Of a stretch of DNA of 7,081 bases, positions 1 through 6,933 are shown one piece after another. The notes beneath the pieces were generated by a model. That model did not search any database, was not told the origin of the DNA, and saw only the letters and a list, made by a program, of their open reading frames with translations. The stretch comes from JAYUHK01 sp043767025 (lineage in GTDB: Bacteria > Bacteroidota > Bacteroidia > Chitinophagales > Saprospiraceae): the NCBI GenBank assembly GCA_043767025.1, contig JAYUHK010000012.1:1-7081 (forward strand). Direction: 5' to 3'. The position numbers were made by a program, and so were the translations under genes. Position 1 is the first letter of the stretch. The number at the start of each line of letters is the position of its first letter.

Positions 1-119
1 TTTCGCTTCGCCAGACGATATTTTTGCAAAAACTTGAATTTCTACAAGGCACGTCTGAAAATACAGTGACTTTGAATAAAATGCTGTCTGAAATTTTAGA
101 AAAAAGATTTTTTGCGTAA
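1..119 (+). CDS. 3' end of an unidentified protein (partial)
   Basis: Reading from base 3, the frame is open for 38 codons to a TAA at 117-119, and the gene would begin upstream of the window. The other two + frames stop at about 36 and 69. The visible tail, ending in EILEKRFFA, is rich in Leu, Glu and Lys and looks helical, as at the end of a small soluble protein. There is too little to name a family. The stop is followed by an AT-rich gap before the HEPN gene, so it probably belongs to a separate unit. It could also be a chance open frame, since only 38 codons are visible. Confidence 0.4.
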   Translation, partial: SLRQTIFLQKLEFLQGTSENTVTLNKMLSEILEKRFFA

Positions 120-172
120 CGTGAGTTGATAATCAAATATGAGTAGTTTTTAATTTTTAGTTGCATAAATAC

Positions 173-202
173 TTGATAAGCAGTAAATTATAAAATTATT
201 TG
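173..202 (+). promoter_or_regulatory. Weak candidate Bacteroidota-type promoter for the HEPN/MNT pair
   Basis: A TTG at 173-175 is followed after 19 nt by ATTATTTG at 195-202. This keeps the TTTG half of the Bacteroidota -7 consensus TAnnTTTG but mismatches its first two bases. The spacing is right and it sits 40 nt before the start at 243, in the only sizeable gap upstream. The surroundings are almost pure A/T, so the match could be chance. This is a weak candidate only. Confidence 0.25.
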
Positions 203-232
203 ACCATAAATAATGCTGAAAAATATTTATAA

Positions 233-244
233 ATAATTAATTAT
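233..244. repeat. 12-bp perfect AT palindrome over the HEPN start codon
   Basis: ATAATTAATTAT reads the same on both strands and runs from 10 nt upstream of the start codon into its first two bases (A243, T244). Its position would suit an operator or an element affecting translation initiation. It contains only A and T in an AT-rich gap, so it may be meaningless. No regulator is identified. Confidence 0.3.
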
Positions 245-668
245 GCAAACCAAAGAGCGATTGCAGGAAGCCGTCTTACAGTTTGGAAAAACGTTGCGCA
301 GCCTTGAAGTTACTCGTAGTATAAAACTTCAAGCACTTGATGTTGCTGTGGCTGACGCAGTGGAGAGCGGAATTATTCAAAAATTTGAAATTACGGTGGA
401 GCTTTTTTGGAAAACTTCAAAAATATTTTTGGAGCATAAAGACGGCATCGTAGAAAAAACGCCAAAGTCTGTCACAAAGTCACTCTATTTGAATGAATAT
501 ATTGACGAAACACTGTATCTTGGGCTTACAAAAGCCATCAACGACCGCAACGAAATGAGCCACATCTATCAGCCCGAGGCGTATAGTAAAATATTGGAGG
601 TTATGGCTTTTCATATTAAAAATTTACGGCAGATTTTTGAACTATTAGAATCCGAAATAAATGGATAA
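243..668 (+). CDS. HEPN-domain protein, HI0074 family (HepT-like toxin)
   Basis: This 141-aa helical protein matches the HI0074 'nucleotidyltransferase substrate-binding protein' family, whose members are 130-150 aa. Seen directly: the family's central block around residues 37-63 (VADAVESGIIQKFEITVELF, then WKTSKIF) and the HEPN signature R102-N-E-M-S-H107-I-Y109, an R-X4-H-X-Y motif. In characterised HepT toxins the Arg and His form an RNase active site, and the Tyr is AMPylated by the partner nucleotidyltransferase to neutralise the toxin. Here all three residues are present. The ATG at 243 gives the expected N-terminus. The last 8 nt overlap the nucleotidyltransferase gene, implying translational coupling. 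Function as a toxin is inferred from the family. HI0074-type proteins are more distant from the best-studied HepT proteins, so a non-toxin role in nucleotidyl transfer remains possible. Confidence 0.85.
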   Translation: MQTKERLQEAVLQFGKTLRSLEVTRSIKLQALDVAVADAVESGIIQKFEITVELFWKTSKIFLEHKDGIVEKTPKSVTKSLYLNEYIDETLYLGLTKAINDRNEMSHIYQPEAYSKILEVMAFHIKNLRQIFELLESEING

Positions 669-951
669 ATATGTTTTGATAGCACAGGAAATTGTACTAA
701 AAATAATGCAAAATCAACCATTTAAAGTATTTTTATTTGGTAGTCGGGCAGCAGCAACACACAAAAAATTTAGCGATATTGATATTGGGTTCATCGGCGA
801 GGGCGAACTTCCGACACTCCTGAAGTCCGATATGGAGGACGCACTCGAAGAAAGTATCGTCCCCTACAAAGTTGATTTGGTGGATTTTGGTACAGTGTCG
901 GAGGCTTTTCGAGCGCAAGCCCTCCAAAATATCCAAGTTTGGAAAAATTGA
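661..951 (+). CDS. Minimal nucleotidyltransferase, HI0073 family (MntA-like antitoxin)
   Basis: This 96-aa protein is a minimal DNA polymerase beta-type nucleotidyltransferase. The catalytic signature is complete: F26-G27-S28-R, exactly ten residues, then D39-I-D41 (GSX10DXD), with a later carboxylate in V71-D72-L-V-D75 as the likely third metal ligand. Length and motif placement fit MNT proteins, which lack the extra domains of larger nucleotidyltransferases. In studied type VII toxin-antitoxin pairs, MntA transfers AMP to a tyrosine of the HEPN partner and silences it. The neighbouring HEPN protein carries that tyrosine (Y109). The start ATG at 661 lies inside the HEPN gene in another frame, leaving an 8-nt overlap, so the two are almost certainly co-translated. 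The order HEPN then MNT is common for this family. A 72-nt gap without a visible terminator follows. Confidence 0.85.
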   Translation: MDKYVLIAQEIVLKIMQNQPFKVFLFGSRAAATHKKFSDIDIGFIGEGELPTLLKSDMEDALEESIVPYKVDLVDFGTVSEAFRAQALQNIQVWKN

Positions 952-1023
952 CAGAACATTACATCTTTAAATAATTGCTATCGAGTAACTTATTTTTTCT
1001 TCATTCCTTATAAAACTTAAAAT

Positions 1024-2292
1024 ATGAAACTACGTCAAACTTTTCTCGTTGCGCTCGCGCTTGCGCTCAATGTGAGTGCGTATGGGCAAAGTGTAAATTT
1101 GGATTCGGGACTCGTCGCTCACTATCCGTTCAGTGGAAATGCGAACGACCAAAGTGGGAATGCGAATAACGGTTTGGTGTTCGGTGCTACTCTTACGTCC
1201 GACAAAAGTGGTAATCCCAATGGCGCGTATCGTTTCAACGGAACAACCGACTATATTCAGGTGCCGAACAGTCCAACCCTTCAACCGCAAGCTTTGACTA
1301 TGTGTGCTTTGGTGAAGCCCGAGGGATTTTATCAAGGAGCTTGCGGCGGTAACGTGATAGCTTGGAAAGGGAGAGAATACAGTGTTGGTAATTACGGAAT
1401 ACTTTTTTCAGATGCACTATTCGATAGCGATTGTAATTATTTGGATAGTCTGCACGAAACTTTTTATGGTGTCAAAGGCACAGACCAGAATCCCACTCCT
1501 TTCAGCACTAATTCTCCTTATTTTATTCAAAAAAATACATGGTATTGTGTGGTTTATACGTTAGATGCCAACAAAGCTGCGATGTATGTGAATGGCGAAC
1601 AAACTTACGAATTAGATATTTCTTCCCCGATTGGTGCAAATTCTCAACCGTTGCTAATTGGTAGTAATCGTCCATTCAATACGCAGTATCCGTATCCATT
1701 TAAGGGCGTTATTGACGAACTTCGTCTTTACAACAGAGTGCTGAATAAATCCGAAATTGCTTGCTTTTGTAGCGAAATTTCTAACAAGGATATTTTGGGG
1801 CAAAACGTAGAAGTCTGCGAAGTCGAAAGCTATACTATTCGTCCCAATATTATGTTCCAAACTGGAGATGTATTCAAATGGTCAGACGGGTCGAGCGATT
1901 CTACATTAGTGGTGAAAAAAGATGGTGTTTATTCGCTAACTTATCTGCCGCAGTTGGGTTGCCAGATTGTAGATTCTGTAAAAGTTTCATTCACGAGCTT
2001 TTCTGAATTCAAATTTCCGACTGCATTTACTCCCGACGGGGACGGAGTCAATGATATTTTTAGTCCGACTGGAAAATTATTGCCTACATTTACCGATATT
2101 AGTATTTACAACCGTTGGGGAGAACTTGTGTTTCAAGGCAATTCGTCCAAGCAAAATTGGGACGGCACTGTGGGTGGCAAGCCCGCGCCAGCCGATGTTT
2201 ACATATATAAGGCGACTTATATCAAAATCTGTCCCAATAGTACAGACGAAAAAAAATCAACTATTTCGGGCGATGTCACACTTATTCGATAA
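1024..2292 (+). CDS. Secreted LamG-domain protein with T9SS type B (CHU_C) sorting domain
   Basis: This 422-aa protein begins with a signal peptide: a basic start, a hydrophobic stretch FLVALALALNV, and a likely cleavage near SAYG21/Q22. Residues about 28-246 form a LamG/concanavalin A-like domain, opening GLVAHYPFSGNANDQSG and closing with the typical GVIDELRLYNRVLNKSEI. Residues about 255-325 look like a small beta-sandwich linker (WSDGSS, then KDGVYSLTY). Residues about 329-422 are a gliding-motility-associated C-terminal domain: FPTAFTPDGDGVND (331-344), IYNRWGELVF (361-370), NWDG (378-381), DVYIYKA, and final GDVTLIR. Such domains send proteins through the type IX secretion system in Bacteroidota. 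LamG folds often bind sugars, so a cell-surface glycan-binding role is inferred; no catalytic residues are evident. The flippase gene starts 18 nt downstream, suggesting one transcript. Confidence 0.9.
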   Translation: MKLRQTFLVALALALNVSAYGQSVNLDSGLVAHYPFSGNANDQSGNANNGLVFGATLTSDKSGNPNGAYRFNGTTDYIQVPNSPTLQPQALTMCALVKPEGFYQGACGGNVIAWKGREYSVGNYGILFSDALFDSDCNYLDSLHETFYGVKGTDQNPTPFSTNSPYFIQKNTWYCVVYTLDANKAAMYVNGEQTYELDISSPIGANSQPLLIGSNRPFNTQYPYPFKGVIDELRLYNRVLNKSEIACFCSEISNKDILGQNVEVCEVESYTIRPNIMFQTGDVFKWSDGSSDSTLVVKKDGVYSLTYLPQLGCQIVDSVKVSFTSFSEFKFPTAFTPDGDGVNDIFSPTGKLLPTFTDISIYNRWGELVFQGNSSKQNWDGTVGGKPAPADVYIYKATYIKICPNSTDEKKSTISGDVTLIR

Positions 2293-2310
2293 TTTTTTCT
2301 AAAACTTGAA

Positions 2311-3606
2311 GTGAATTTTTACAAAACAATCGGTTATACGAGCATCTACACCGCCATCAATATGTTGGCAAGTTTGTTGATAACCAAAGTAACTGCCAAA
2401 CTTTTAGGTCCAGAGGGAACTGCTATGATGGGGCAATTTTCCAACGCAGTCGCCGCTCTGACTATCTTGGCATCGGCAGCCATCGGAACTGGCGTAGTGA
2501 AGTATATTTCTGAAAACAAAAACAACAAAGTCGAATTTGAAAAATACATCGCCACCGCTTTTGGGATTACTTTTTTTTGTTCGGGAATTATTACTATTTT
2601 TGTGGTCTGTTTTCACAAATGGTTGGGCGTAAAGGCGTTCAGTAGCCACGAATTTGACTTGATTTTTTTGCTCTACGGCGTTTCACTCGTCCTGAACACC
2701 ACCAATTTGCTGTTGGGACAAATCCTGAACGGACTCTCGGAAATCAAAAAATTAACTACCGTAAACATCATCACGTCTGTAGCTAATTTGGTACTCACGA
2801 TTACCTTTGCCATAAAATTTGGGATTTGGGGAGCTTTGCTTGCCAGCGTAGCGGTGAGCTGTACGGGATTTTTTTTTATGCTGCTTTTGATACGCAAGAT
2901 GGACTGGTTTCGGCGCAAAATTTTATTTGGCGGTATAGATTTCAAGATTGCTCGCCAGTACAGTGAATTTTCGTTGATGTCGGTTGTTTTTCTCGTTTCG
3001 CCCTTCGTTTTGATTATCATTCGGGACTTTTTGACCAAAAATCTCTCTCTTGAGCAAGCGGGACTTTGGCAGGGAATGATGAAAATTTCGGATACGTACC
3101 TCAATTTTATTGTCAGCATATTGACCGTTTACTATGTGCCGCGATTCTCTGAAATCCACGACACCAACGAGTTGGTCATCGAGATGCGCAAGGGTTTCAA
3201 GCGGATTCTACCGTTGGTCATCGTGCTGTCATTTTCTATCTGGCTGTGTAGGGATTTGATTATCAGCTTGTTGCTGTCGCCCAAGTTTGTCCCGATGCGC
3301 GATTTGTTCGCTCTCAATCTGCTCGGCGACGTGTTCAAAGTAGCTGGCTATTTGCTGACTTATGTGTTGGTGGCACCGATGTTTGCCCACAAAATAACGA
3401 AAGCAAATATCGTTATTTTACTCATTAACCAGATGACGTTGTTGGGTTCCAATTTGTTTTTTGTAAAAAAATTCGGATTGATAGGTACGAGCTACGCCTG
3501 CCTCTTGACGATGGTAGTTTATTTTATATCAGCCGCCTACTTTACAAGGCACTTGGTGACAGCCGTGAAAAAAAGTATATTTCCAAAACCTATTTTTCAA
3601 AAGTAG
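2311..3606 (+). CDS. Wzx-type O-antigen/polysaccharide flippase (MOP superfamily)
   Basis: This 431-aa integral inner-membrane protein has about twelve hydrophobic segments and the length usual for Wzx and WzxE translocases. The N-terminus (YKTIGYTSIYTAINMLASLL, then TKVTAKLLGPEGTAMMGQFSN) has the pattern of O-antigen translocases: a first membrane segment, then a conserved GP-G-A-GQF loop. These proteins flip undecaprenyl-diphosphate-linked oligosaccharides from the cytoplasmic to the periplasmic leaflet. The start is a GTG at 2311. It is preferred over the ATG at codon 18 because the latter would cut into the conserved first segment. It begins 18 nt after the LamG gene and ends 2 nt before the next gene. 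Runs of 8 T (2571-2578) and 9 T (2869-2877) lie within the reading frame. Its exact substrate cannot be told from sequence. Confidence 0.88.
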   Translation: MNFYKTIGYTSIYTAINMLASLLITKVTAKLLGPEGTAMMGQFSNAVAALTILASAAIGTGVVKYISENKNNKVEFEKYIATAFGITFFCSGIITIFVVCFHKWLGVKAFSSHEFDLIFLLYGVSLVLNTTNLLLGQILNGLSEIKKLTTVNIITSVANLVLTITFAIKFGIWGALLASVAVSCTGFFFMLLLIRKMDWFRRKILFGGIDFKIARQYSEFSLMSVVFLVSPFVLIIIRDFLTKNLSLEQAGLWQGMMKISDTYLNFIVSILTVYYVPRFSEIHDTNELVIEMRKGFKRILPLVIVLSFSIWLCRDLIISLLLSPKFVPMRDLFALNLLGDVFKVAGYLLTYVLVAPMFAHKITKANIVILLINQMTLLGSNLFFVKKFGLIGTSYACLLTMVVYFISAAYFTRHLVTAVKKSIFPKPIFQK

Positions 3607-3608
3607 CA

Positions 3609-4415
3609 ATGCGCTTATTTCATATTTGTACGATTGTCAATAATCAAGCCCAATACCAAGCAATGATTCAATCCTTTGAGTCGGCGGGCTTTGATGAGAA
3701 AAATGTGCGCTACACGATGCTCGACAACTGCGAAAATAATAAATACGAGCCTTATTCGTCCATACGTCGCTGTATGTCTGAAACCGCCGAGCCTTATTTA
3801 ATCTTTTGCCACCAAGACCTGTTAGCCAATCAAGGACACGGCATCGGGCAGCTCAAGAAAGCGATTGAGGAGTTAGACGAATTGGATTCTTCGTGGGCAG
3901 TGGCTGGAAACGCTGGCGTGAATGGAAAATTTACTACGGTTGCCAAGATTACAGACCGGTACAAAACGGGTGCTAATAAGGTAAAACTGCCTCAAAAAGT
4001 ACATTCTTTGGACGAAAATTTTCTTATTTTTAATCAAAAAAATACTTTTACGTTCAATCAATGTGAGCTGCGAGGATTTCATTTTTATGGAACAGAATTG
4101 TGCCTTTCCGCCATAGAAAAAAGTCTTAATGCTTACGTTATCGACTTCCATTTGGAGCATTTAGGTCGTGGCGCAATGGAAGAAGACTTTTACTCGCTCC
4201 GGCAGCAATGCCAGCAAGCGTGGGGACACCGTTTTCGCTTTTGCTTTATCCAGACCACGACGAATACTGTTTTTTTTAGTACAAAATTAGACTACCAATT
4301 TTTGCCACTACCAGAGAAAACTGTTGCGTTTTTTTTAAAATTTCGTCCAGTATTGCGACGATTAAAACTCCTGTATTTCGTTACACCAAAAAAAATTAAA
4401 TTAATAAATAAATGA
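3609..4415 (+). CDS. Predicted StrF-like glycosyltransferase-fold protein
   Basis: This 268-aa protein resembles the Glyco_tranf_2_5/StrF-type branch of GT-A folds. Features in order: an N-terminal beta strand and helix (LFHICTIVNNQAQYQAMIQS); YLIFCHQD (63-70), placed where this family has a strand ending in acidic metal- or substrate-binding residues; WAVAGNAGVNG (96-106); SLDENFLIF (133-141); GFHFYGTELCLSA (156-168); and H184 in LEHLGRG. The tail after about 245 is basic and hydrophobic (RPVLRRLKLLYF, KKIKL), suggesting inner-membrane contact. It lies 2 nt after the flippase gene and overlaps the methyltransferase gene by 4 nt (ATGA), so translation is probably coupled. Context supports transfer of a sugar to a lipid-linked repeat unit. 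Donor and acceptor are unknown. Family assignment is by recalled pattern, less certain than for its neighbours. Two 8-T runs occur near the 3' end. Confidence 0.6.
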   Translation: MRLFHICTIVNNQAQYQAMIQSFESAGFDEKNVRYTMLDNCENNKYEPYSSIRRCMSETAEPYLIFCHQDLLANQGHGIGQLKKAIEELDELDSSWAVAGNAGVNGKFTTVAKITDRYKTGANKVKLPQKVHSLDENFLIFNQKNTFTFNQCELRGFHFYGTELCLSAIEKSLNAYVIDFHLEHLGRGAMEEDFYSLRQQCQQAWGHRFRFCFIQTTTNTVFFSTKLDYQFLPLPEKTVAFFLKFRPVLRRLKLLYFVTPKKIKLINK

Positions 4416-5242
4416 ATTTTTTAATATTTGCCTCCAACGTATTTAAAGGATTGCTGAAAAAAACTCCCGCCAAATCCGACAATGCGCTGACTTGGTGGGC
4501 TGAAAAAAAGCTAAAACACTTACCCGCCAACGAGCCTAATACCTGCAAAATATTAGGAAATGACTTCCACTTCACCGATGGAGCGGCGTTTTGGCACACC
4601 TACAAAGAGCTTTTTAGGGAAGAAATCTACAAATTCGATGCGAGCAATAACCCCCAACCTCTGATAATAGACTGCGGAGCAAACATTGGTTTGAGCGTTT
4701 TGTACTTCAAGTCCATCTATCCCGATGCGAAAATCATCGCTTTCGAGCCAGACGAAAAAAACTTTACAATCGCAGGGCGCAACATCAAAAATTACCAGCT
4801 TACCAACGTCGAGCTGCATCAAAAAGCAGTTTGGAACGAAACCAAAGAACTGCGTTTTTTGGCGGAGGGAACGCAGATAAGTAGAATCGTGGAAAACGAA
4901 AAAATTGCGCCGTCGCCGTCCGTCGTGACGATGCAAGCGGTTCGTTTGCGCGATTATCTAACCCAATCTATTGACTTTTTAAAAATTGACATCGAAGGTG
5001 CGGAGTTTGAAGTCATGGAAGACATTCGGGATAGGCTTCATTTGGTCAAAAATCTTTTTGTCGAATACCACAGTAAAAGCGGCGAGCCGCAGCAGCTGCA
5101 CCAAATTTTAAACTGGATGCACGCCGCAGGATTCAGGATTCATATTCACGAAGCCTGCCACGCCTTGCGCCGCCCGTTTGTGGACAAAAATCCGCTAAAT
5201 ATGGAATTTGACCTGCAACTAAATATGTACGGATTTCGTTAA
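4412..5242 (+). CDS. FkbM family SAM-dependent methyltransferase
   Basis: This 276-aa protein carries the hallmark Rossmann motifs of FkbM methyltransferases: LIIDCGANIGLS (84-95) is the SAM-binding motif I, IIAFEPDEKNF (108-118) holds the acidic residue (E112) expected to bind the ribose, and FLKIDIEGAEFEVM (189-202) is the family's strongest signature. FVEYH (216-220) and a C-terminal beta hairpin follow. Members O-methylate sugar hydroxyls or polyketide oxygens and are frequent in bacterial polysaccharide loci. Here it most likely methylates a sugar of the repeat unit, although the acceptor cannot be deduced. The start overlaps the previous stop as ATGA. A hand count of 4681-5220 gives about 46% G+C, well above the following gene. 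All key motifs are intact. Confidence 0.9.
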   Translation: MNFLIFASNVFKGLLKKTPAKSDNALTWWAEKKLKHLPANEPNTCKILGNDFHFTDGAAFWHTYKELFREEIYKFDASNNPQPLIIDCGANIGLSVLYFKSIYPDAKIIAFEPDEKNFTIAGRNIKNYQLTNVELHQKAVWNETKELRFLAEGTQISRIVENEKIAPSPSVVTMQAVRLRDYLTQSIDFLKIDIEGAEFEVMEDIRDRLHLVKNLFVEYHSKSGEPQQLHQILNWMHAAGFRIHIHEACHALRRPFVDKNPLNMEFDLQLNMYGFR

Positions 5243-5291
5243 GAGGGGTTTTAAGAGAACAATAATTATACCATTTTTTTATAAAACATTT

Positions 5292-6086
5292 ATGAGTGCG
5301 GCTGTTATTATACCTTGTTACAAAGAAAAATTAAGCCCTACTGAATTGGTGTCGTTAGAGCAGTGTCTAAAGATTTTACATAATTATCCAATTATACTCG
5401 CCATTCCAAACGATATGAATGATATTAGTTATCGGGCAGTCTTTGAAAAGAATAAAGTTACTTTTCAATCAGTTTCGTTTGACAATTTATTTTTTAAAAA
5501 TATAGAATCTTATAACAGATTAATGTTAGATTTAGATTTTTATGAAAAGTTTTTGACTTTTGACTACATACTAATCTATCAATTAGATGCTTTTGTATTC
5601 AAAGATGAGCTTGATTTTTGGTGCAGCAAAGATTACGATTATGTTGGGTCGCCTTGGGTCAATTATCCTAAAAATCATAGCAATTTGAAAGTATTTGTCA
5701 CTTGGTATTTTTATTCCAAAGTATTTCAAACTTTAAGCAAATTTTTCAAGTTTTCTGATAAATATCTGATTGTTTATGGTGTTCGAGGTAGTGTTGGGAA
5801 CGGAGGCTTTTCGTTGAGGAAAGTGAATAGTTTCGTGAAATGCCTCCAAGAAATAAACGAAAATAAGTTACATTCAGATTACTTAAAAAAATTTAGATAT
5901 AATGAAGACGCTTTTTGGTCGCTTTGGGCAAAAAAGTACTATAATCTCAAAATACCAATCGCCACAGAAGCGAATTTTTTTGCTTTAGAGTATCCAACTA
6001 AAAAAGATATTGCAAAAAATATTCCATTTGGGTGCCATGCTTGGGACGAAGATATTAGTCTATGGAATAAAATAATTGACTTATAA
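5292..6086 (+). CDS. DUF5672 family protein, probable glycosyltransferase
   Basis: This 264-aa protein matches the pattern of DUF5672, a family without well-established biochemistry found in polysaccharide and glycosylation loci. Recognisable blocks: AVIIPCYKEKLSPTELVSL (4-22); SYNRLMLDLDFYEKF (73-87); YILIYQLDAFVFKDEL (92-107), where QLDAF sits where GT-A enzymes place a metal-binding acidic motif; YDYVGSPW (115-122); GNGGFSLRKV (169-178); NEDAFW (204-209); and PFGCHAW (245-251). The strand-helix opening resembles GT-A folds, so glycosyl transfer is inferred. It is preceded by 49 nt and followed 18 nt later by the GT2 gene. Base use is odd: positions 5341-6060 hold 222 G+C in 720 (about 31%), against about 46% in the previous gene and about 42% in the first 300 nt checked of the next, which suggests separate acquisition. 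Confidence 0.8.
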   Translation: MSAAVIIPCYKEKLSPTELVSLEQCLKILHNYPIILAIPNDMNDISYRAVFEKNKVTFQSVSFDNLFFKNIESYNRLMLDLDFYEKFLTFDYILIYQLDAFVFKDELDFWCSKDYDYVGSPWVNYPKNHSNLKVFVTWYFYSKVFQTLSKFFKFSDKYLIVYGVRGSVGNGGFSLRKVNSFVKCLQEINENKLHSDYLKKFRYNEDAFWSLWAKKYYNLKIPIATEANFFALEYPTKKDIAKNIPFGCHAWDEDISLWNKIIDL

Positions 6087-6104
6087 CCTCAATCCTTCCA
6101 CACC

Positions 6105-6893
6105 ATGTCGCTTCTTTCTGTCATCACGGTCGTTTTTAATGGCGAGCGAGATATTGAAAATTCTCTGAAAAGTTTGCGCTGCCAGACTTTTACCGACTAC
6201 GAACTCATCGTCATTGACGGCGGCTCGACCGACGCAACTTTGAAGATTATAGAGCAATATCGGACTCAAATCACTTATTTAGTTTCTGAAAAAGACAGCG
6301 GACTTTACGATGCTATGAACAAAGGCATCGCAGCCGCAAAAGGAAAATTTTTGTACTTTCTGAACGTCGGCGATGAAATATTTGATAAAAATACGCTGCT
6401 CCAAGTGTTTAGTACCGAACAAAATTTGTCTGCACATCTACTCTACGGCAATACCATTACCAAAGAAAATCCACTCGGAAAAGATTTTATTTTTGGTAAA
6501 AAAATTACCATTCGTGATTTTTACTTCACCAGCGCGCCCATTTGTCACCAGTCGTCGTTTATCCAAAAAAGCTGTTTTGACCAAATCGGTACCTACGATC
6601 TTCGTTATCGCATCTTTGCCGACCAAGATTGGTTCATTCGCTGTTTTTCCAATTCCGATTTCCGCACCCAATATCTTAACCAAACTATATCTCGATTCCA
6701 AGTAGAAGGCGTAAGTTTCAAGAGCCGCATACAAGGATTTCGGGAAAGTATGGACAGTGCTAACCGTCATTTTCCTACCCATATCGTCTTTCTTAAAAAA
6801 ATTATGTTTCCTGTGACGCTTGCAAAAAAGAAAATCATCAATCTTATGCTTCATACGTCCGCCTACAAATTTTATTTGAGCTTAAAAAGATAG
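6105..6893 (+). CDS. GT2 family glycosyltransferase
   Basis: This 262-aa protein has a GT-A domain of glycosyltransferase family 2. Visible motifs are SVITVVFNGERDIENSLKSL (5-24), QTFTDYELIVIDGGSTDAT (27-45) with the nucleotide-binding DGGSTD, SEKDSGLYDAMNKGI (61-75), FLNVGD (85-90) in place of a classical DxD, HQSSF (148-152), and FADQDW (171-176) as the probable catalytic acidic region. The EKDSGLYDAMNKG plus LNxGD combination is typical of WcaE-like enzymes that build exopolysaccharide or O-antigen units, so the missing DxD is a subfamily trait and no sign of damage. It is soluble or peripheral: the C-terminal 40 residues are basic and hydrophobic, with no clear membrane helix. It is the last gene of the run. 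No hairpin-plus-T-run terminator was seen directly after its stop. Sugar specificity is unknown. Confidence 0.9.
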   Translation: MSLLSVITVVFNGERDIENSLKSLRCQTFTDYELIVIDGGSTDATLKIIEQYRTQITYLVSEKDSGLYDAMNKGIAAAKGKFLYFLNVGDEIFDKNTLLQVFSTEQNLSAHLLYGNTITKENPLGKDFIFGKKITIRDFYFTSAPICHQSSFIQKSCFDQIGTYDLRYRIFADQDWFIRCFSNSDFRTQYLNQTISRFQVEGVSFKSRIQGFRESMDSANRHFPTHIVFLKKIMFPVTLAKKKIINLMLHTSAYKFYLSLKR

Positions 6894-6933
6894 CCTTTCC
6901 CACCTTTTCCTCTCAACCATTTCGCTTGTCGCA

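Noticed and set aside
733..936. Minus-strand open frame across the nucleotidyltransferase gene
   Set aside because: It lies antisense to a protein with a complete catalytic motif, and its translation is Cys-rich and matches nothing recognisable. The same applies to the other minus-strand frames in this window.
307..992. Complementary 10-mers AAGTTACTCG (307-316) and CGAGTAACTT (982-991)
   Set aside because: The two are 665 nt apart with no other shared sequence. Such matches are expected by chance in 7 kb.
952..1023. Possible terminator or promoter between the MNT and LamG genes
   Set aside because: No stable hairpin followed by a T-run was found, and no TAnnTTTG with a properly spaced TTG. 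The run TTATTTTTTC at 990-999 has no stem before it.
2051..2302. Second + frame inside the CHU_C region
   Set aside because: It overlaps the strongly recognisable sorting domain in another frame, and its product has no domain features.
5243..5291. Possible separate promoter for the DUF5672 gene
   Set aside because: The gap is AT-rich with a T-run but has no TAnnTTTG element. The gene is more simply read from the upstream transcript.
6105..6893. Loss of the DxD motif as a sign that the GT2 enzyme is inactive
   Set aside because: FLNVGD at the DxD position together with EKDSGLYDAMNKG is a normal variant in WcaE-like GT2 enzymes.
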